From the NCBI GenBank assembly GCA_946481345.1, contig CAMLMY010000001.1, positions 1 to 64,000 of the forward strand: DNA of 64,000 bases, written 5' to 3'. The stretch comes from an uncultured Gilliamella sp. GTDB lineage: Bacteria; Pseudomonadota; Gammaproteobacteria; Enterobacterales; Orbaceae. Below, in pieces: positions 1 to 11,059 of the stretch (position 1 is the stretch's first letter; each line of letters begins with the position of its first letter). The notes below the pieces were generated by a model that saw only the letters and a program-made list of their open reading frames with translations, searched no databases and had not been told where the DNA came from. Position numbers and translations under genes: made by a program.

Positions 1-485
1 TAAAACTCAATGGTCAGGTAATTACGATTAAAGGTAAAAATGGCGAGTTATCTCGTGAAATAAATAAAGCTGTTGTTATTAATCAAGAAGAAGGCCAAAT
101 TACATTTGCGCCTCGTGACGGTTTTGCTGACGCTTGGGCACAAGCAGGTACTGCTCGCGCATTGATTAATGCAATGGTTATTGGTGTTACTGAAGGTTTT
201 ACTAAAAAACTTCAGCTAGTTGGTGTCGGTTATCGTGCACAAGTTAAAGGTAATACAATTGGTTTATCTCTTGGTTATTCACATCCAATTGATCATGAAT
301 TACCTGCAGGTGTAACAGCTGAATGTCCTTCTCAAACTGAAATCGTTCTGAAAAGTGCTGATAAACAGTTAATTGGACAAGTAGCTGCTGATATCCGTGC
401 TTATCGTCGTCCTGAACCTTATAAAGGTAAAGGTGTTCGTTACGCAGATGAAGTTGTGCGTACTAAAGAAGCTAAGAAAAAGTAA
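1..485 (+). CDS. rplF: 50S ribosomal protein L6, 5'-truncated by window edge
   Basis: The reading frame is open from position 3 and ends in TAA at 483-485, so about 160 residues of the protein are visible and the N-terminus lies outside the window. The visible part carries the duplicated alpha/beta L6 fold, with the conserved LVGVGYRA stretch and the C-terminal [10 protein letters not shown] motif that contacts 23S rRNA. L6 sits near the factor-binding and peptidyl-transferase regions of the 50S subunit. It is followed 9 bases later by rplR in the standard spc operon order. The methionine at 162 is internal and is not the start. Confidence 0.97.
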   Translation, partial: KLNGQVITIKGKNGELSREINKAVVINQEEGQITFAPRDGFADAWAQAGTARALINAMVIGVTEGFTKKLQLVGVGYRAQVKGNTIGLSLGYSHPIDHELPAGVTAECPSQTEIVLKSADKQLIGQVAADIRAYRRPEPYKGKGVRYADEVVRTKEAKKK

Positions 486-494
486 GGTAACACT

Positions 495-848
495 ATGGAT
501 AAGAAATCAGCTCGTATCCGTCGTGCAACTAAAGCGCGTCGCAAGATGCATGAACTACTTGCAACTCGCTTGGTGGTTCACCGCACTCCGCGTCATATTT
601 ATGCGCAGATTATCGCACCAAACGGATCAGAAGTACTGGCAGCAGCTTCTACGTTAGAAAAAGCTATCAGTGAAAGTTTAAAATACACTGGAAACAAAGA
701 TGCAGCGGCAGCAGTTGGTAAAGCAATTGCAGAACGTGCATTAGCGAAAGATATCAAAGAAGTTTCATTTGATCGTTCAGGTTTCCAATATCATGGTCGA
801 GTTCAGGCGCTAGCAGATGCTGCTCGCGAAGCTGGCCTACAGTTCTAA
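495..848 (+). CDS. rplR: 50S ribosomal protein L18
   Basis: This 117-residue protein matches the usual length of bacterial L18, which binds 5S rRNA together with L5 and anchors it in the central protuberance. The Arg/Lys-rich N-terminus ([11 protein letters not shown]) and the C-terminal stretch [24 protein letters not shown] are typical of the family. It lies in the spc operon between rplF and rpsE, with a ribosome binding site just before the ATG. The frame at 397-657 overlapping it is a shadow. Confidence 0.97.
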   Translation: MDKKSARIRRATKARRKMHELLATRLVVHRTPRHIYAQIIAPNGSEVLAAASTLEKAISESLKYTGNKDAAAAVGKAIAERALAKDIKEVSFDRSGFQYHGRVQALADAAREAGLQF

Positions 849-853
849 GGTAG

Positions 854-1363
<510 letters not shown>

Positions 1364-1369
1364 TTAGCC

Positions 1370-1549
1370 ATGGCAAAGACAATTAAAATTACACAAACTC
1401 GTAGTTCTATTGGCCGTCTACCGAAGCATAAAGCAACGTTAGTTGGTTTAGGATTACGTCGTATTGGTCATACTGTTGAACGTGAAGATACACCTGCAAT
1501 CCGCGGTATGGTAAACCAAGTTTATTACATGGTTAAAGTTGAGGAGTAA
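1370..1549 (+). CDS. rpmD: 50S ribosomal protein L30
   Basis: A 59-codon frame starts at ATG 1370, 6 bases after the rpsE stop, and ends in TAA at 1547-1549. The protein begins [20 protein letters not shown] and contains [15 protein letters not shown], which is the L30 signature, and its length matches the family (about 59 residues). L30 is a small globular protein of the 50S subunit. Position between rpsE and rplO is the conserved spc operon order. Confidence 0.96.
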   Translation: MAKTIKITQTRSSIGRLPKHKATLVGLGLRRIGHTVEREDTPAIRGMVNQVYYMVKVEE

Positions 1550-1554
1550 TAGTA

Positions 1555-1989
1555 ATGCGTTTAAATACTTTATCTCCTGCTGAAGGTTCAAAGCATGCAC
1601 CTAAACGTGTAGGTCGAGGCATTGGTTCTGGATTAGGTAAAACTGGTACTCGTGGTATTAAAGGTCAAAAATCTCGTTCAGGTGGTGGCGTACGTCGCGG
1701 CTTTGAAGGTGGTCAAATGCCTTTATATCGTCGTTTACCAAAATTTGGTTTTACCTCACGTAAAGCTCAAGTTACAGCTCAAGTTCGTCTTTCAGATTTA
1801 ATGAAAGTTGAAGGTGATATTGTTGACCTAAATAGCTTAAAAGTCGCTAATGTGATTAATTCACAAATCGAGTACGCAAAAATTATGTTATCTGGTGAAG
1901 TAACTAAACCTGTAACTGTTCGCGGTATTCGAGTGACTAAAGGTGCTAAAGCTGCAATTGAAGCTGCTGGCGGAAAAATTGAGGAATAA
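1555..1989 (+). CDS. rplO: 50S ribosomal protein L15
   Basis: The 144-residue product is L15, a late assembly protein of the 50S subunit that threads an extended basic arm into 23S rRNA. The N-terminal Gly/Arg-rich arm ([38 protein letters not shown]) and the C-terminal globular domain ending [14 protein letters not shown] are both intact. Length equals that of E. coli L15. It is followed 8 bases later by secY, as is usual. Confidence 0.97.
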   Translation: MRLNTLSPAEGSKHAPKRVGRGIGSGLGKTGTRGIKGQKSRSGGGVRRGFEGGQMPLYRRLPKFGFTSRKAQVTAQVRLSDLMKVEGDIVDLNSLKVANVINSQIEYAKIMLSGEVTKPVTVRGIRVTKGAKAAIEAAGGKIEE

Positions 1990-1997
1990 TTAGAAAG

Positions 1998-3338
1998 ATG
2001 GCAAAGCAACCAGGATTAGATTTTCAAAGTACACGAGGCGGTAGCGGCGAGCTTAAAAGACGTTTATTATTTGTGCTTTTAGCGCTTATTGTTTTCCGTC
2101 TTGGTTCTTACGTTCCGGTTCCTGGTATTGATACTAAAGCGTTATCGGACTTACTAGAACAAGCATCATCTAATGGTATTGTAGGTATGTTCAATATGTT
2201 CTCTGGTGGTGCTTTAAGCCGTGCTTCAATTTTTGCTTTAGGGATAATGCCTTATATTTCTTCATCTATTATTGTGCAGTTATTAACGGCAATTAACCCT
2301 AAACTAGCAGAATTGAAGAAAGAAGGTGAATCAGGTCGTAAAAAAATCAGTCAGTACACCCGTTATGGCACATTAGCTTTAGCGATTGTACAAGCGGTTG
2401 GTATTGCGACTGGTTTACCGAATATTCCTGGTTACAGTCATGTTGTGATTAACCCAGGATTTTCTTTCTATTTTATTGCATCGATTAGCTTAGTTACTGG
2501 CACTATGTTTCTTATGTGGTTGGGTGAGCAAATCACGGAACGCGGTGTAGGTAATGGTATTTCTATCATTATCTTTGCTGGTATTGTGGCAAGTCTTCCT
2601 CATGCAATATATGAAACAATTGAACAAGCTCGTTCTGGTTCATTGCATCCGATTTTATTATTAGTCGTTGCAGCATTAGTGGTTGGTGTGACTTACTTTG
2701 TTGTTTTTGTTGAACGAGGTCAACGACGTATCGTTGTTAATTATGCACAAAGACAGCAAGGCCGTCGTGTGTATGCCGCACAAAGTACACATTTACCATT
2801 GAAGATTAATATGGCAGGTGTTATTCCTGCAATATTTGCTTCAACAATTATTATGTTACCATCAATGATGGCTTCTTGGTTCCAAGGAAATGGTGAAGGA
2901 TGGAGATATATCTTTGTTCTTATTGGACAATATTTTTCTCATGATCAACCGTTATACATAATCTTTTTTGCAGCAGCGATTATTTTCTTCTGTTTCTTCT
3001 ACACAGCATTGGTTTTCAATCCTAGAGAAACAGCAGATCAGTTAAAGAAATCTGGTGCATTTATTCCAGGTATCCGTCCAGGTGAACAAACATCGAAGTA
3101 TATTGACAAAGTAATGACTCGTTTAACGCTAATTGGCGCTATTTACATTACTCTTGTATGTTTGGTACCAATGTTTATGACAAGTGCAATGAAAGTTCCA
3201 GTTCAATTTGGTGGAACATCGTTATTAATTGTAGTTGTTGTAATCATGGATTTTATGGCACAAGTACAGACTTTAATGATGCCAAATCGTTATGAGTCAG
3301 TGTTAAAGAAAGCGAATCTTAAAGGCTACGGCCGATAA
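1998..3338 (+). CDS. secY: Protein translocase subunit SecY
   Basis: SecY is the channel-forming subunit of the SecYEG translocon in the inner membrane. The 446-residue protein shows ten predicted membrane helices, the plug/TM2 region with [19 protein letters not shown], and the cytoplasmic loop 4/5 residues [18 protein letters not shown] that contact SecA and ribosomes. Length is close to E. coli SecY (443). It lies in the spc operon after rplO and before rpmJ, the standard position. Confidence 0.98.
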   Translation: MAKQPGLDFQSTRGGSGELKRRLLFVLLALIVFRLGSYVPVPGIDTKALSDLLEQASSNGIVGMFNMFSGGALSRASIFALGIMPYISSSIIVQLLTAINPKLAELKKEGESGRKKISQYTRYGTLALAIVQAVGIATGLPNIPGYSHVVINPGFSFYFIASISLVTGTMFLMWLGEQITERGVGNGISIIIFAGIVASLPHAIYETIEQARSGSLHPILLLVVAALVVGVTYFVVFVERGQRRIVVNYAQRQQGRRVYAAQSTHLPLKINMAGVIPAIFASTIIMLPSMMASWFQGNGEGWRYIFVLIGQYFSHDQPLYIIFFAAAIIFFCFFYTALVFNPRETADQLKKSGAFIPGIRPGEQTSKYIDKVMTRLTLIGAIYITLVCLVPMFMTSAMKVPVQFGGTSLLIVVVVIMDFMAQVQTLMMPNRYESVLKKANLKGYGR

Positions 3339-3364
3339 GTTAGCCAGAAGTTACGGAGAAAAAC

Positions 3365-3478
3365 ATGAAAGTTCGTGCTTCAGTCAAGAAATTATGCAGA
3401 AATTGTAAAATCATTAAACGTAATGGCATTGTTCGTGTTATTTGCGTTGAAGGTAAACATAAACAACGTCAAGGCTAA
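3365..3478 (+). CDS. rpmJ: 50S ribosomal protein L36
   Basis: A 37-codon frame starts at ATG 3365 after a GGAG site at the end of the secY spacer and stops with TAA at 3476-3478. It encodes [19 protein letters not shown], then a short C-terminus ending KHKQRQG. Cys11, Cys14, Cys27 and His32 form the zinc-binding C+ type ribbon. It is one residue shorter than E. coli L36 (38). It closes the spc operon; the next gene, rpsM, opens the alpha operon 170 bases on. Confidence 0.95.
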   Translation: MKVRASVKKLCRNCKIIKRNGIVRVICVEGKHKQRQG

Positions 3479-3534
3479 TTATTTGGTTGCGAAGTTGTAA
3501 CTTTTGCATATTTTACTTGCCAAAGTATAGTAAA

Positions 3535-3553
3535 GCTGGCTAGAATAGCCAGC
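3535..3553 (+). terminator. Hairpin between spc and alpha operons
   Basis: A perfect 8-bp stem GCTGGCTA / TAGCCAGC closes over a GAA loop, 57 bases after the rpmJ stop. It is followed by an AT-rich stretch rather than a clean T run. It could be a partial terminator, attenuator or RNA processing site separating the two operons. Confidence 0.55.
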
Positions 3554-3565
3554 CTAAATTTATTT

Positions 3566-3650
3566 GTAAAATCGCTGTTTGAGTATCCTGAAAACGGGCT
3601 TTTCAGTATAGTGATTTTACTAAACATTAACAATAAAGGAGTGCATAGTG
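3566..3650 (+). promoter_or_regulatory. Alpha operon leader, S4-binding pseudoknot (Alpha_RBS type)
   Basis: The leader contains TTTGAGTATCCTGAAAACGG followed by GCTTTTCAG, then GGAGTGCATAGTG running into the rpsM GTG start. As I recall it, this matches the E. coli alpha operon translational operator almost base for base. An outer helix GTAAAATC (3566-3573) / GATTTTAC (3613-3620) encloses the conserved core. In E. coli, ribosomal protein S4 binds this nested pseudoknot and represses rpsM, rpsK, rpsD and rplQ translation. rpsD (S4) is in this same operon, so autogenous control is likely kept. Confidence 0.88.
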
Positions 3651-4004
3651 GCCCGTATAGCAGGCATTAACATTCCTGATCAGCAACATGCTGTAATTGC
3701 ATTACAAGCAATTTATGGTATCGGAAATACCCGCGCTAAGACAATTTGTGCTGAAGCTGGTATTCCAGAACATGTTAAGATCAGAGAACTATCTGAAGAT
3801 CAGATTGAAAAGTTACGTGAACAAGTCGCTAAATTCACAGTTGAAGGTGATTTACGTCGTGAAGTAACTATGAGTATCAAGCGTTTATTAGACCTTGGTT
3901 GTTATCGTGGCATGCGTCACCGTCGTGGACTTCCGGTTCGTGGTCAACGCACTAAGACTAACGCTCGTACCCGTAAGGGACCGCGTAAGCCAATCAAGAA
4001 ATAA
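3648..4004 (+). CDS. rpsM: 30S ribosomal protein S13
   Basis: The 118-residue product is S13, which contacts the P-site tRNA and bridges to the 50S subunit. It starts at GTG 3648, preceded by AAAGGAG; the GTG start within GGAGTGCATAGTG is the conserved S4-controlled start of this operon. [10 protein letters not shown] at the N-terminus and the basic tail with [20 protein letters not shown] are diagnostic. It is the first gene of the alpha operon. Confidence 0.97.
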   Translation: MARIAGINIPDQQHAVIALQAIYGIGNTRAKTICAEAGIPEHVKIRELSEDQIEKLREQVAKFTVEGDLRREVTMSIKRLLDLGCYRGMRHRRGLPVRGQRTKTNARTRKGPRKPIKK

Positions 4005-4019
4005 TTGAGGTATAATTAA

Positions 4020-4409
<390 letters not shown>

Positions 4410-4433
4410 TTTTGTTAAACATTGAATGTTTAG

Positions 4434-5072
<639 letters not shown>

Positions 5073-5097
5073 AGTTTAGCACTTAAGAGAGGACATA

Positions 5098-6087
5098 ATG
5101 CAGGGTTCTGTAACAGAGTTTTTAAAACCTCACCTAGTTGATGTTGTTCAATACAGTCAAACTCATGCTAAAGTGACTTTAGAGCCACTTGAGCGTGGTT
5201 TTGGTCATACTTTAGGTAATGCACTACGCCGCATTTTATTATCATCTATGCCGGGACATGCAGTAACCGAAGTTGAAATTGACGGTGTTCTGCATGAGTA
5301 CAGTACTAAAGAAGGCGTTCAAGAAGATGTGCTTGATATTTTGCTTAATTTAAAAAAATTAGCGGTTCGAGTGCATAATAAAGATGATGTTATGCTGACT
5401 TTAAATAAATCAGGTATTGGTGCTGTAACTGCATCAGATATCACTCATGATGGTGATGTTGAAATTGTTAATCCTGATTTAGTAATTTGTCATCTTACTG
5501 ATGCCAATGCTTCAATTAGTATGCGTATTCGTGTACAACGAGGACGTGGTTATGTCCCTGCTTCTGCTCGAGTTAAGTCAGAAGATGAAGAGCGACCTAT
5601 CGGTCGTCTATTAGTTGATGCATGTTATAGTCCAGTTGAGCGTATCGCCTATTCTGTCGATGCCGCTCGTGTGGAACAACGTACCGACTTAGATAAACTT
5701 GTTATCGATATGGAAACTAATGGTACTATCGATCCAGAAGAATCTATTCGTCGTGCATCTACTATTTTGGCTGAACAACTTGAAGCTTTTGTTGATTTAC
5801 GTGATGTACGTCAACCAGAAGTCAAAGAAGATAAACCGGAATTTGATCCAATTCTTTTACGTCCAGTAGATGACTTGGAATTAACTGTTCGGTCTGCTAA
5901 TTGCTTAAAAGCAGAAGCAGTTCATTATATTGGTGATTTAGTGCAACGTACTGAAGTTGAGTTGCTTAAAACTCCTAATCTTGGTAAGAAATCACTTACT
6001 GAAATTAAGGATGTGCTCGCATCTCGTGGTTTATCTTTAGGCATGCGTCTTGAGAATTGGCCACCAGCAAGTATTGTTGAAGACTAA
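5098..6087 (+). CDS. rpoA: DNA-directed RNA polymerase subunit alpha
   Basis: This 329-residue protein equals E. coli RpoA in length. The N-terminal dimerisation domain (about 1-235) includes [20 protein letters not shown]. The C-terminal domain (about 250-329) includes [10 protein letters not shown], the surface that contacts UP-element DNA and CRP, so CRP-type activation at the sites noted elsewhere in the window is mechanistically possible. It sits in the alpha operon between rpsD and rplQ, with a short spacer carrying an AAGAGAGGA ribosome binding site. Confidence 0.98.
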   Translation: MQGSVTEFLKPHLVDVVQYSQTHAKVTLEPLERGFGHTLGNALRRILLSSMPGHAVTEVEIDGVLHEYSTKEGVQEDVLDILLNLKKLAVRVHNKDDVMLTLNKSGIGAVTASDITHDGDVEIVNPDLVICHLTDANASISMRIRVQRGRGYVPASARVKSEDEERPIGRLLVDACYSPVERIAYSVDAARVEQRTDLDKLVIDMETNGTIDPEESIRRASTILAEQLEAFVDLRDVRQPEVKEDKPEFDPILLRPVDDLELTVRSANCLKAEAVHYIGDLVQRTEVELLKTPNLGKKSLTEIKDVLASRGLSLGMRLENWPPASIVED

Positions 6088-6114
6088 GATAAAATTTATA
6101 AGAAGGATAAAGTT

Positions 6115-6501
6115 ATGCGCCATCGTAAAAGTGGTCGTCAACTGAACCGAAATAGCAGCCATCGTCAAGCAATGTTTCGTAACATGACTAGTTCACTTGT
6201 TGAACATGAAATCATCAAAACTACATTGCCTAAAGCAAAAGAGTTGCGTCGTGTTGTTGAACCGTTAATTACGCTAGCCAAAAGCGATAGCGTAGCTAAT
6301 CGCCGTTTGGCATTTGCTCGTATCCGTGATAAAGATACAGTGAAAAAATTATTTTCAGATTTAGGTCCACGTTTTGCTACCCGTCCAGGTGGTTATGTAC
6401 GTATTCTTAAATGTGGTTTCCGTGATGGAGATAATGCTCCAATGGCTTATATTGAATTAGTTGATCGCCCTGCAGTAGAAGCAGAAGCAGCAGCTGAATA
6501 A
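6115..6501 (+). CDS. rplQ: 50S ribosomal protein L17
   Basis: The 128-residue product is L17, located by the peptide exit tunnel. [17 protein letters not shown] at the start, the middle stretch [14 protein letters not shown] and [24 protein letters not shown] are characteristic. It is the last gene of the alpha operon; an intrinsic terminator follows at 6521. Confidence 0.97.
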   Translation: MRHRKSGRQLNRNSSHRQAMFRNMTSSLVEHEIIKTTLPKAKELRRVVEPLITLAKSDSVANRRLAFARIRDKDTVKKLFSDLGPRFATRPGGYVRILKCGFRDGDNAPMAYIELVDRPAVEAEAAAE

Positions 6502-6520
6502 ATAATTAAAGCTTAAACTA

Positions 6521-6545
6521 AAACCGGCTAAATAGCCGGTTTTTT
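6521..6545 (+). terminator. Intrinsic terminator of the alpha operon
   Basis: A 10-bp stem AAACCGGCTA / TAGCCGGTTT with an AA loop is followed by a T run, 20 bases after the rplQ stop. This is a standard rho-independent terminator. Confidence 0.93.
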
Positions 6546-6706
6546 ATTATCTAGATATTACCAATTTGAGTATTTTTATTTAATTATCACATATAAGTCT
6601 TTTTTTATATCATTTTTAAAACTTAATATAAGTTATTATTGATATTTACTCAGTTAAATTATAGTTTTAATATTATCAAACTAGTTTTAAGTAAAGTAGT
6701 AGTAAG

Positions 6707-7576
6707 ATGATTAATGTTAAACGAAATGGCGAATGGATTTTAGTACTAGTTACTATGTTAGCTGCAGTTGGTTGAGTTTCTTCAAAAGAAGCAATTTTAG
6801 AAATGCCTCCTTTAGCTTTTATGGGATTGTGATTTCTTTCTTCCTCTATTATTTTATTTGTAGTCTGTTTAAGTACTAAACAACGAATCAATCTTACACA
6901 TTTACCTAAAGCAATAATAACTGGCTGTTTGCAATCAACTAATGTTATTTTATGGATATTAGCAATAAGTATTGGCGGACAATTAGGTGAAGGCTCTTTT
7001 ATTATGAGTTTATCGGTGTTAATGGCTCCAATTGTTGGTTGGTTCTTTTTTAGAGAAAGGCCATTAGTTATATTTTGGCTCTCATTACCGATTGCTATTG
7101 TTGGTCTTGCTTTTTTGTCTTTATCAAATGGTTGGCATTTAAATGTTAATCAACTCTGGTTTTTAATTTCTGCATTAGCTCAAGCAATATTTTTTGTTTT
7201 TAATAGTCGATTAGTCCAAAAAATAGCAATTTTGCCATTAATTTGTGTACAAATGCTTTGTACTGGCACGGCAAGCCTAATTATATCTGTATTTACTGAG
7301 AGTTGGCCGTCAAGCATCAGTTTAATCACTTTAATGTGGCTTATCGTTAGTATTGTTATTGCTACAATTTTACGATTTGCTTTGCAATTTGTTGGACAGA
7401 AATACGTACCTGTAAGCAATGCAGCAATAATCATGATTTTAGAGCCTGTATTTACAACTTTGGCTGGCGTAATTGTTGATTTGGAACCTATGCCATGGAC
7501 AAAATGGGTTGGTTGCTTCTTGATTTTAATTTCTCTGCTTTCTTATCGAGGGTATAATTTTATTGGTAAAAAGTAG
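6707..7576 (+). pseudogene. EamA/DMT-family transporter broken by two in-frame TGA codons
   Basis: One continuous frame from ATG 6707 to TAG 7576 (289 codons) reads as a ten-helix EamA drug/metabolite transporter, except for TGA at codon 23 (6773-6775) and codon 42 (6830-6832). No frameshift is involved. The first TGA falls where the family has the Trp of the WG(S/V)S motif. The second falls just before the FL that follows PPLAFMGL, where Arg is usual; both can arise by one transition (TGG or CGA to TGA). Codons 43-289 are clean. The only in-frame start after the second stop is a TTG at 6929 without a visible ribosome binding site, so translation of the remnant is unlikely. Standard code is used elsewhere (tyrS ends in TGA). 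A sequencing error at both sites is possible but less likely. Confidence 0.82.
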
Positions 7577-7609
7577 ATTTTAGAGTCCCTCGAATTATTA
7601 AACTCGTAG

Positions 7610-7813
7610 TTAATAGTGAGGAGGCGGAGTTTCTTCTGATAAATTAGCAATATTTGAGGTTTGTGTAGCTTGTAACTTTTGTGACAATAACATTAATTGT
7701 TCTTTAAGTTTGCTGATATCTGCTTGAAGATTAATAACCATTTGATTGAGTTCCTCAATGGTCATTTCTTGGAATGCGACTTTAGTTTCTAATAATTCCA
7801 GTTGTTGGTTCAT
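7610..7813 (-). CDS. slyX: SlyX family protein
   Basis: The 67-residue product is a short coiled-coil protein matching Sly[20 protein letters not shown] near the N-terminus and the diagnostic C-terminal SEETPPPHY. The function of SlyX is not settled. In E. coli it sits next to slyD; here radC lies between it and slyD on the same strand. Confidence 0.9.
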   Translation of the reverse strand: MNQQLELLETKVAFQEMTIEELNQMVINLQADISKLKEQLMLLSQKLQATQTSNIANLSEETPPPHY

Positions 7814-7862
7814 AGTTTATTCATTAATTGGTTTAGTAATTTTATATTGTAAGTAAAAGTAA

Positions 7863-8534
7863 TTATAAAATCCATCCTCGTTCTGCAAAAGAAACGTACT
7901 CTCCCTTACCAATCACAAGGTGATCAACAATGCGAACATCTATTAATTCACAAACTTGTTCAATTTTCTTTGTTAATATCCGGTCAGCTTGACTTGGTTC
8001 AGCCAATCCTGATGGATGATTATGAGCTAAAATTAATGCTGCTGCATTATGTTGTAATGCCCGTCTAGCTACTTCTCTCGGATGAACCTCTACACAATTA
8101 TAGGTTCCAACAAACATCTCTTCAGAAGTAATGACATGATGCTGATTGTCTAAAAATATCACCATAAAAATTTCACGATCTTTATCCATTAAGCGACTAG
8201 CTAGGTAATGATGGGTCAAGCTTGGCGATGTTAAGTAATTTTCATGGCTTATTTTAACTTTCAAATAACGATTAGAAAGTTCAACAACCGCTTTTAACTG
8301 AGTATATTTTGCAGTTCCAAGACCTTGCTTTTTACAAAATTCGTCGTGGCTAGCATTTATTAAATGATAAAATGAGCCAAATTCATTTAATAACTTTTGC
8401 GATAAATCTAGAACAGGTAAATTACGTATACCTGTGCGTAAGAAAAGGGCGAGTAATTCCGCATCAGATAGTGTTTCGACACCAAATAGTAATAATTTTT
8501 CTCGAGGCATTAAGGTGGTTTTTTTTTCTGACAT
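7863..8534 (-). CDS. radC: RadC family (JAB/MPN domain) protein
   Basis: This 223-residue protein has an N-terminal UPF0758 helix-hairpin-helix region (PREKLLLFGVETLSDAELLALFLRTG) and a C-terminal JAB metalloprotease-like domain. That domain carries the AHNHPSG motif followed eight residues later by Asp, which would bind zinc. Length matches E. coli RadC (about 222). The historic link to DNA repair is not well supported and the biochemical role is unknown. In E. coli radC precedes rpmBG, which is not the case here. Confidence 0.93.
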   Translation of the reverse strand: MSEKKTTLMPREKLLLFGVETLSDAELLALFLRTGIRNLPVLDLSQKLLNEFGSFYHLINASHDEFCKKQGLGTAKYTQLKAVVELSNRYLKVKISHENYLTSPSLTHHYLASRLMDKDREIFMVIFLDNQHHVITSEEMFVGTYNCVEVHPREVARRALQHNAAALILAHNHPSGLAEPSQADRILTKKIEQVCELIDVRIVDHLVIGKGEYVSFAERGWIL

Positions 8535-8653
8535 AATTGGATTCTTGTTATTTACACAAAATGTGATTATTAGCTATCTTGTGAAAAATAATAAGTAGAT
8601 ATATATAACGTTGTGAACTAGCTCGCAGTAATGAAATTATTTTTACAGCAAAT

Positions 8654-8680
8654 AAAAAAAGCGCTTGTTAGCGCTTTTTA
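8654..8680 (-). terminator. Intrinsic terminator of slyD
   Basis: Read on the minus strand, the stem AAAAGCGC / GCGCTTTT has a 6-base loop and ends in a run of seven T. It lies 20 bases after the slyD stop and before radC, so slyD is probably a separate transcript. Confidence 0.88.
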
Positions 8681-8700
8681 ACTGGTTATTTATTCGAAAA

Positions 8701-9273
8701 TTAATGACAGCCACATCCGCCGTGACCACCGCCACAACAACCGCTTTCTTCTTCATCTTCATCATGATCATGTCCGCCACAACCGCAGCCACCATGCCCG
8801 TGATCGTGACCGTGTGCACCATGAATATGTCCATGCGATATTTCATCTGGTGTTGCTTCACGAATTGCCAATACTTCGACATTGAAATTTAGATCTTGAC
8901 CTGCCAGCATATGATTTCCATCGATAGTTACACTATCGCCATCAATTGCAGTAATTTCAACAGGTAAAGAGCCTTGATCAGTGTCAGCAAAAAAACGCAT
9001 ACCGACTTCAAGTTCGTCAACACCAACAAAAACGTCTCGTGGCACATTTTGTACTAGTGCATCATTGAAATCACCATAAGGATTAACTAGTTCAACGTCA
9101 AATTTATCACCAACTTGATGGCCTTCTAAGGAATTTTCAAGATCTTGTAATAAGTTTCCTGCACCATGTAGATATTCGAGCGGTGCAACTGTTGTTGCTT
9201 CATCAACTAAAACACCATCTTTAGTACGAACTTGATATGCTAAACTTACCACTGTGTTTTTTGCTATTTTCAT
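8701..9273 (-). CDS. slyD: FKBP-type peptidyl-prolyl isomerase SlyD
   Basis: The 190-residue product is a cytoplasmic prolyl isomerase, chaperone and metal carrier. The split FKBP domain (about 1-70 and 125-150) surrounds the insert-in-flap chaperone domain with YGDFNDALVQNVPRDVF. The C-terminal tail from about residue 152 is packed with His and Cys (many HGH, GCGCGG and CCGGG units), the nickel-binding tail that supplies hydrogenase maturation in E. coli. A frame read on the opposite strand through the tail is a shadow. Confidence 0.96.
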   Translation of the reverse strand: MKIAKNTVVSLAYQVRTKDGVLVDEATTVAPLEYLHGAGNLLQDLENSLEGHQVGDKFDVELVNPYGDFNDALVQNVPRDVFVGVDELEVGMRFFADTDQGSLPVEITAIDGDSVTIDGNHMLAGQDLNFNVEVLAIREATPDEISHGHIHGAHGHDHGHGGCGCGGHDHDEDEEESGCCGGGHGGCGCH

Positions 9274-9547
9274 GTTTTCTCCAACAAACTGTTACTGAGC
9301 AAATGGTGTTAGATTTTAACGGAAAAAAATCCATCTGTATGCTATTTTTTCGTATTTTAACAAGTTTTGCTAATGTTTTATTTTGTGAAGTACTTTTGTT
9401 TCAAGAGACCGATTTTAATTGGTAAATAATAGTTGGATAGCTAGTTGAAATCAATTAAGCTGATAGTGTGAATTTTACACAGTATTTTATTGTAGCTAAT
9501 ATTAAATTATTGCTAATGACTAAACATAGTGAGGAAAGGGGGATTTT

Positions 9548-9838
9548 ATGTTGAAAGTTAATGATTATTTTGAAGGGAAAGTGAAATCTATCGGCTTTGA
9601 AAATGGTTCTACCGGTAAAGTCTCTGTTGGTGTGATGTTACCAGGTGAATATATTTTTAATACTGATAATCCAGAGGAAATGACCGTCATAACCGGTTCA
9701 CTTAAAGTGTTATTGCCTACAGCAAATGATTGGCAAATATTTGAAGCTGGCCAAGTTTTTCATATTGCTAAAGAAAGCAAATTCGATGTTCGGGTATCAG
9801 AACCAACAGCTTATTTGTGTCGTTACCTCGCAAAATAA
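9548..9838 (+). CDS. ppnP: Pyrimidine/purine nucleoside phosphorylase
   Basis: This 96-residue single-domain cupin matches PpnP (formerly YaiE, DUF1255), which phosphorolyses several nucleosides to base and ribose 1-phosphate. [30 protein letters not shown] and the C-terminal PTAYLCRYL are the family signature. The start has a strong AGGAAAGGGGG ribosome binding site. It stands alone between two intergenic gaps. Confidence 0.93.
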   Translation: MLKVNDYFEGKVKSIGFENGSTGKVSVGVMLPGEYIFNTDNPEEMTVITGSLKVLLPTANDWQIFEAGQVFHIAKESKFDVRVSEPTAYLCRYLAK

Positions 9839-10213
9839 AGATACATCAATGTGTTAAAAATAATATTATTAAATTAACCATTGGATTCTACATTACGATT
9901 TATATTCTATTGTAAAATTTGATCATATGTTATTTGGGTAATGATAATTTATTAGATTTTTAAGGTTCTATAAAATAGACTTAATGATTATTAAATCATC
10001 ATTATTATTGTATTTTAATTGTTAAAAAGTGATAGATAATTTTTAGAATTAAGATACTGAGCTTTTAATTTAGATTAGCTGATATAGCAAGAATTTACAA
10101 ATAAAATGGATTAGTAACAATTTTATGTTTTGAATTAGACAGCAATATCAATTTACTCTATACAAAAGTTTGATTATCTAGAGGTTAAGATAAAAAATAT
10201 CACGGTGATAAAT
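9839..10213. other. Gene-free AT-rich stretch
   Basis: No credible coding frame or RNA gene was seen. The stretch is very AT-rich. It holds a small 13-bp palindrome, TATCAC-G-GTGATA, at 10198-10210, just beyond the fabI terminator, whose role is unknown. Confidence 0.5.
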
Positions 10214-10256
10214 TAAAAAAATAAGGTGTCAGTTATTCATTCTGGCACCTTATTTA
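10214..10256 (-). terminator. Intrinsic terminator of fabI
   Basis: The stem AAATAAGGTGTCAG / CTGGCACCTTATTT (one G-T wobble) has a 9-base loop. Read on the minus strand it ends in a T run. It lies 15 bases after the fabI stop. Confidence 0.9.
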
Positions 10257-10270
10257 CATTTAAGTTTATA

Positions 10271-11059
10271 TTATTTAAGTTCTAATTCATTCATAGCGGC
10301 GATACTAAACCCACCATCTACATGAATAACTTCACCGGTAATACCTGAAGATAGGTTTGAACATAAGAATGCTGCTGAATTACCCACATCTTCGATGGTT
10401 ACTGTACGACGAATAGGGGTAACTGATTCACAATGTGATAACATCTTTTTAAAATCTTTAATACCTGATGCAGCTAAAGTACGAATAGGTCCAGCTGAAA
10501 TCGCATTTACACGTATACCTTCAGGTCCCATTGCATTTGCCATATAGCGTACATTTGCTTCTAAAGATGCTTTGGCAAGGCCCATAACATTATAGTTAGG
10601 AATTGCACGTTCAGCACCTAGATAAGAAAGAGTAACTAATGCTGAATCAGGATTAAGCATTGAACGACAAGCTTTAGCCATAGCTACAAAGCTATAAGAA
10701 CTGATATCGTGGGCAATAGCAAAACCTTCTCGAGTTACCGCATTAACATAATCACCATCTAATTGATCTCCTGGCGCAAACGCAATAGCATGTACAAAAC
10801 CATCAAATTTGTCCCATGTTTTTGCTAGCTCAGTAAATAATGATGTGATGCTGTCATCATGTGCAACATCACAAGGTAAAACGATATTAGAATTAAAATC
10901 AGCAGCAAACTCTTCAACACGGCTTTTTAATTTCTCGCTTTGATAAGTAAAGGCTAATTCTGCGCCTTCTCGATGCATTGCTTTTGCAATACCATAAGCG
11001 ATAGAACGGTTGCTTGCAACGCCGGTAACCAGAATGCGTTTACCTGTTAAAAATCCCAT
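10271..11059 (-). CDS. fabI: Enoyl-[acyl-carrier-protein] reductase (NADH) FabI
   Basis: FabI reduces trans-2-enoyl-ACP in the last step of each fatty acid elongation round. The 262-residue protein equals E. coli FabI in length. It shows the N-terminal nucleotide loop [15 protein letters not shown] and the catalytic residues Tyr146, Tyr156 and Lys163 ([19 protein letters not shown]). The C-terminus [12 protein letters not shown] is identical to E. coli. Position 93 is Ala (AIAFAPGDQ), where E. coli has the triclosan-relevant Gly93; other natural FabI proteins also have Ala here. Confidence 0.98.
   Translation of the reverse strand: MGFLTGKRILVTGVASNRSIAYGIAKAMHREGAELAFTYQSEKLKSRVEEFAADFNSNIVLPCDVAHDDSITSLFTELAKTWDKFDGFVHAIAFAPGDQLDGDYVNAVTREGFAIAHDISSYSFVAMAKACRSMLNPDSALVTLSYLGAERAIPNYNVMGLAKASLEANVRYMANAMGPEGIRVNAISAGPIRTLAASGIKDFKKMLSHCESVTPIRRTVTIEDVGNSAAFLCSNLSSGITGEVIHVDGGFSIAAMNELELK

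Noticed and set aside
6676..6891. 71-residue frame on the minus strand
   Set aside because: It lies over the 5' part of the broken transporter, whose plus-strand frame shows clear EamA similarity. The minus frame resembles nothing and is a shadow.
6707..7576. Use of TGA as tryptophan in this genome
   Set aside because: Intact genes such as tyrS and the HlyD-type gene end in TGA at the expected length, and the second TGA falls at a usual Arg position. Pseudogene formation is simpler.
8643..8892. Frames on both strands through the slyD tail
   Set aside because: They arise from the repetitive His/Cys/Gly codons of slyD read in other frames and lack recognisable domains.
9237..9425. 62-residue plus-strand frame between slyD and ppnP
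   Set aside because: It overlaps the slyD start, has no ribosome binding site and no recognisable content.
9473..9489. CRP-like GTGTGAATTTTACAC before ppnP
   Set aside because: Arm spacing is wrong by one base and only part of the second half matches.
9934..9958. Fur-like GGTAATGATAAT stretch
   Set aside because: Only about 12 of 19 positions match, the region is very AT-rich, and no gene lies downstream.
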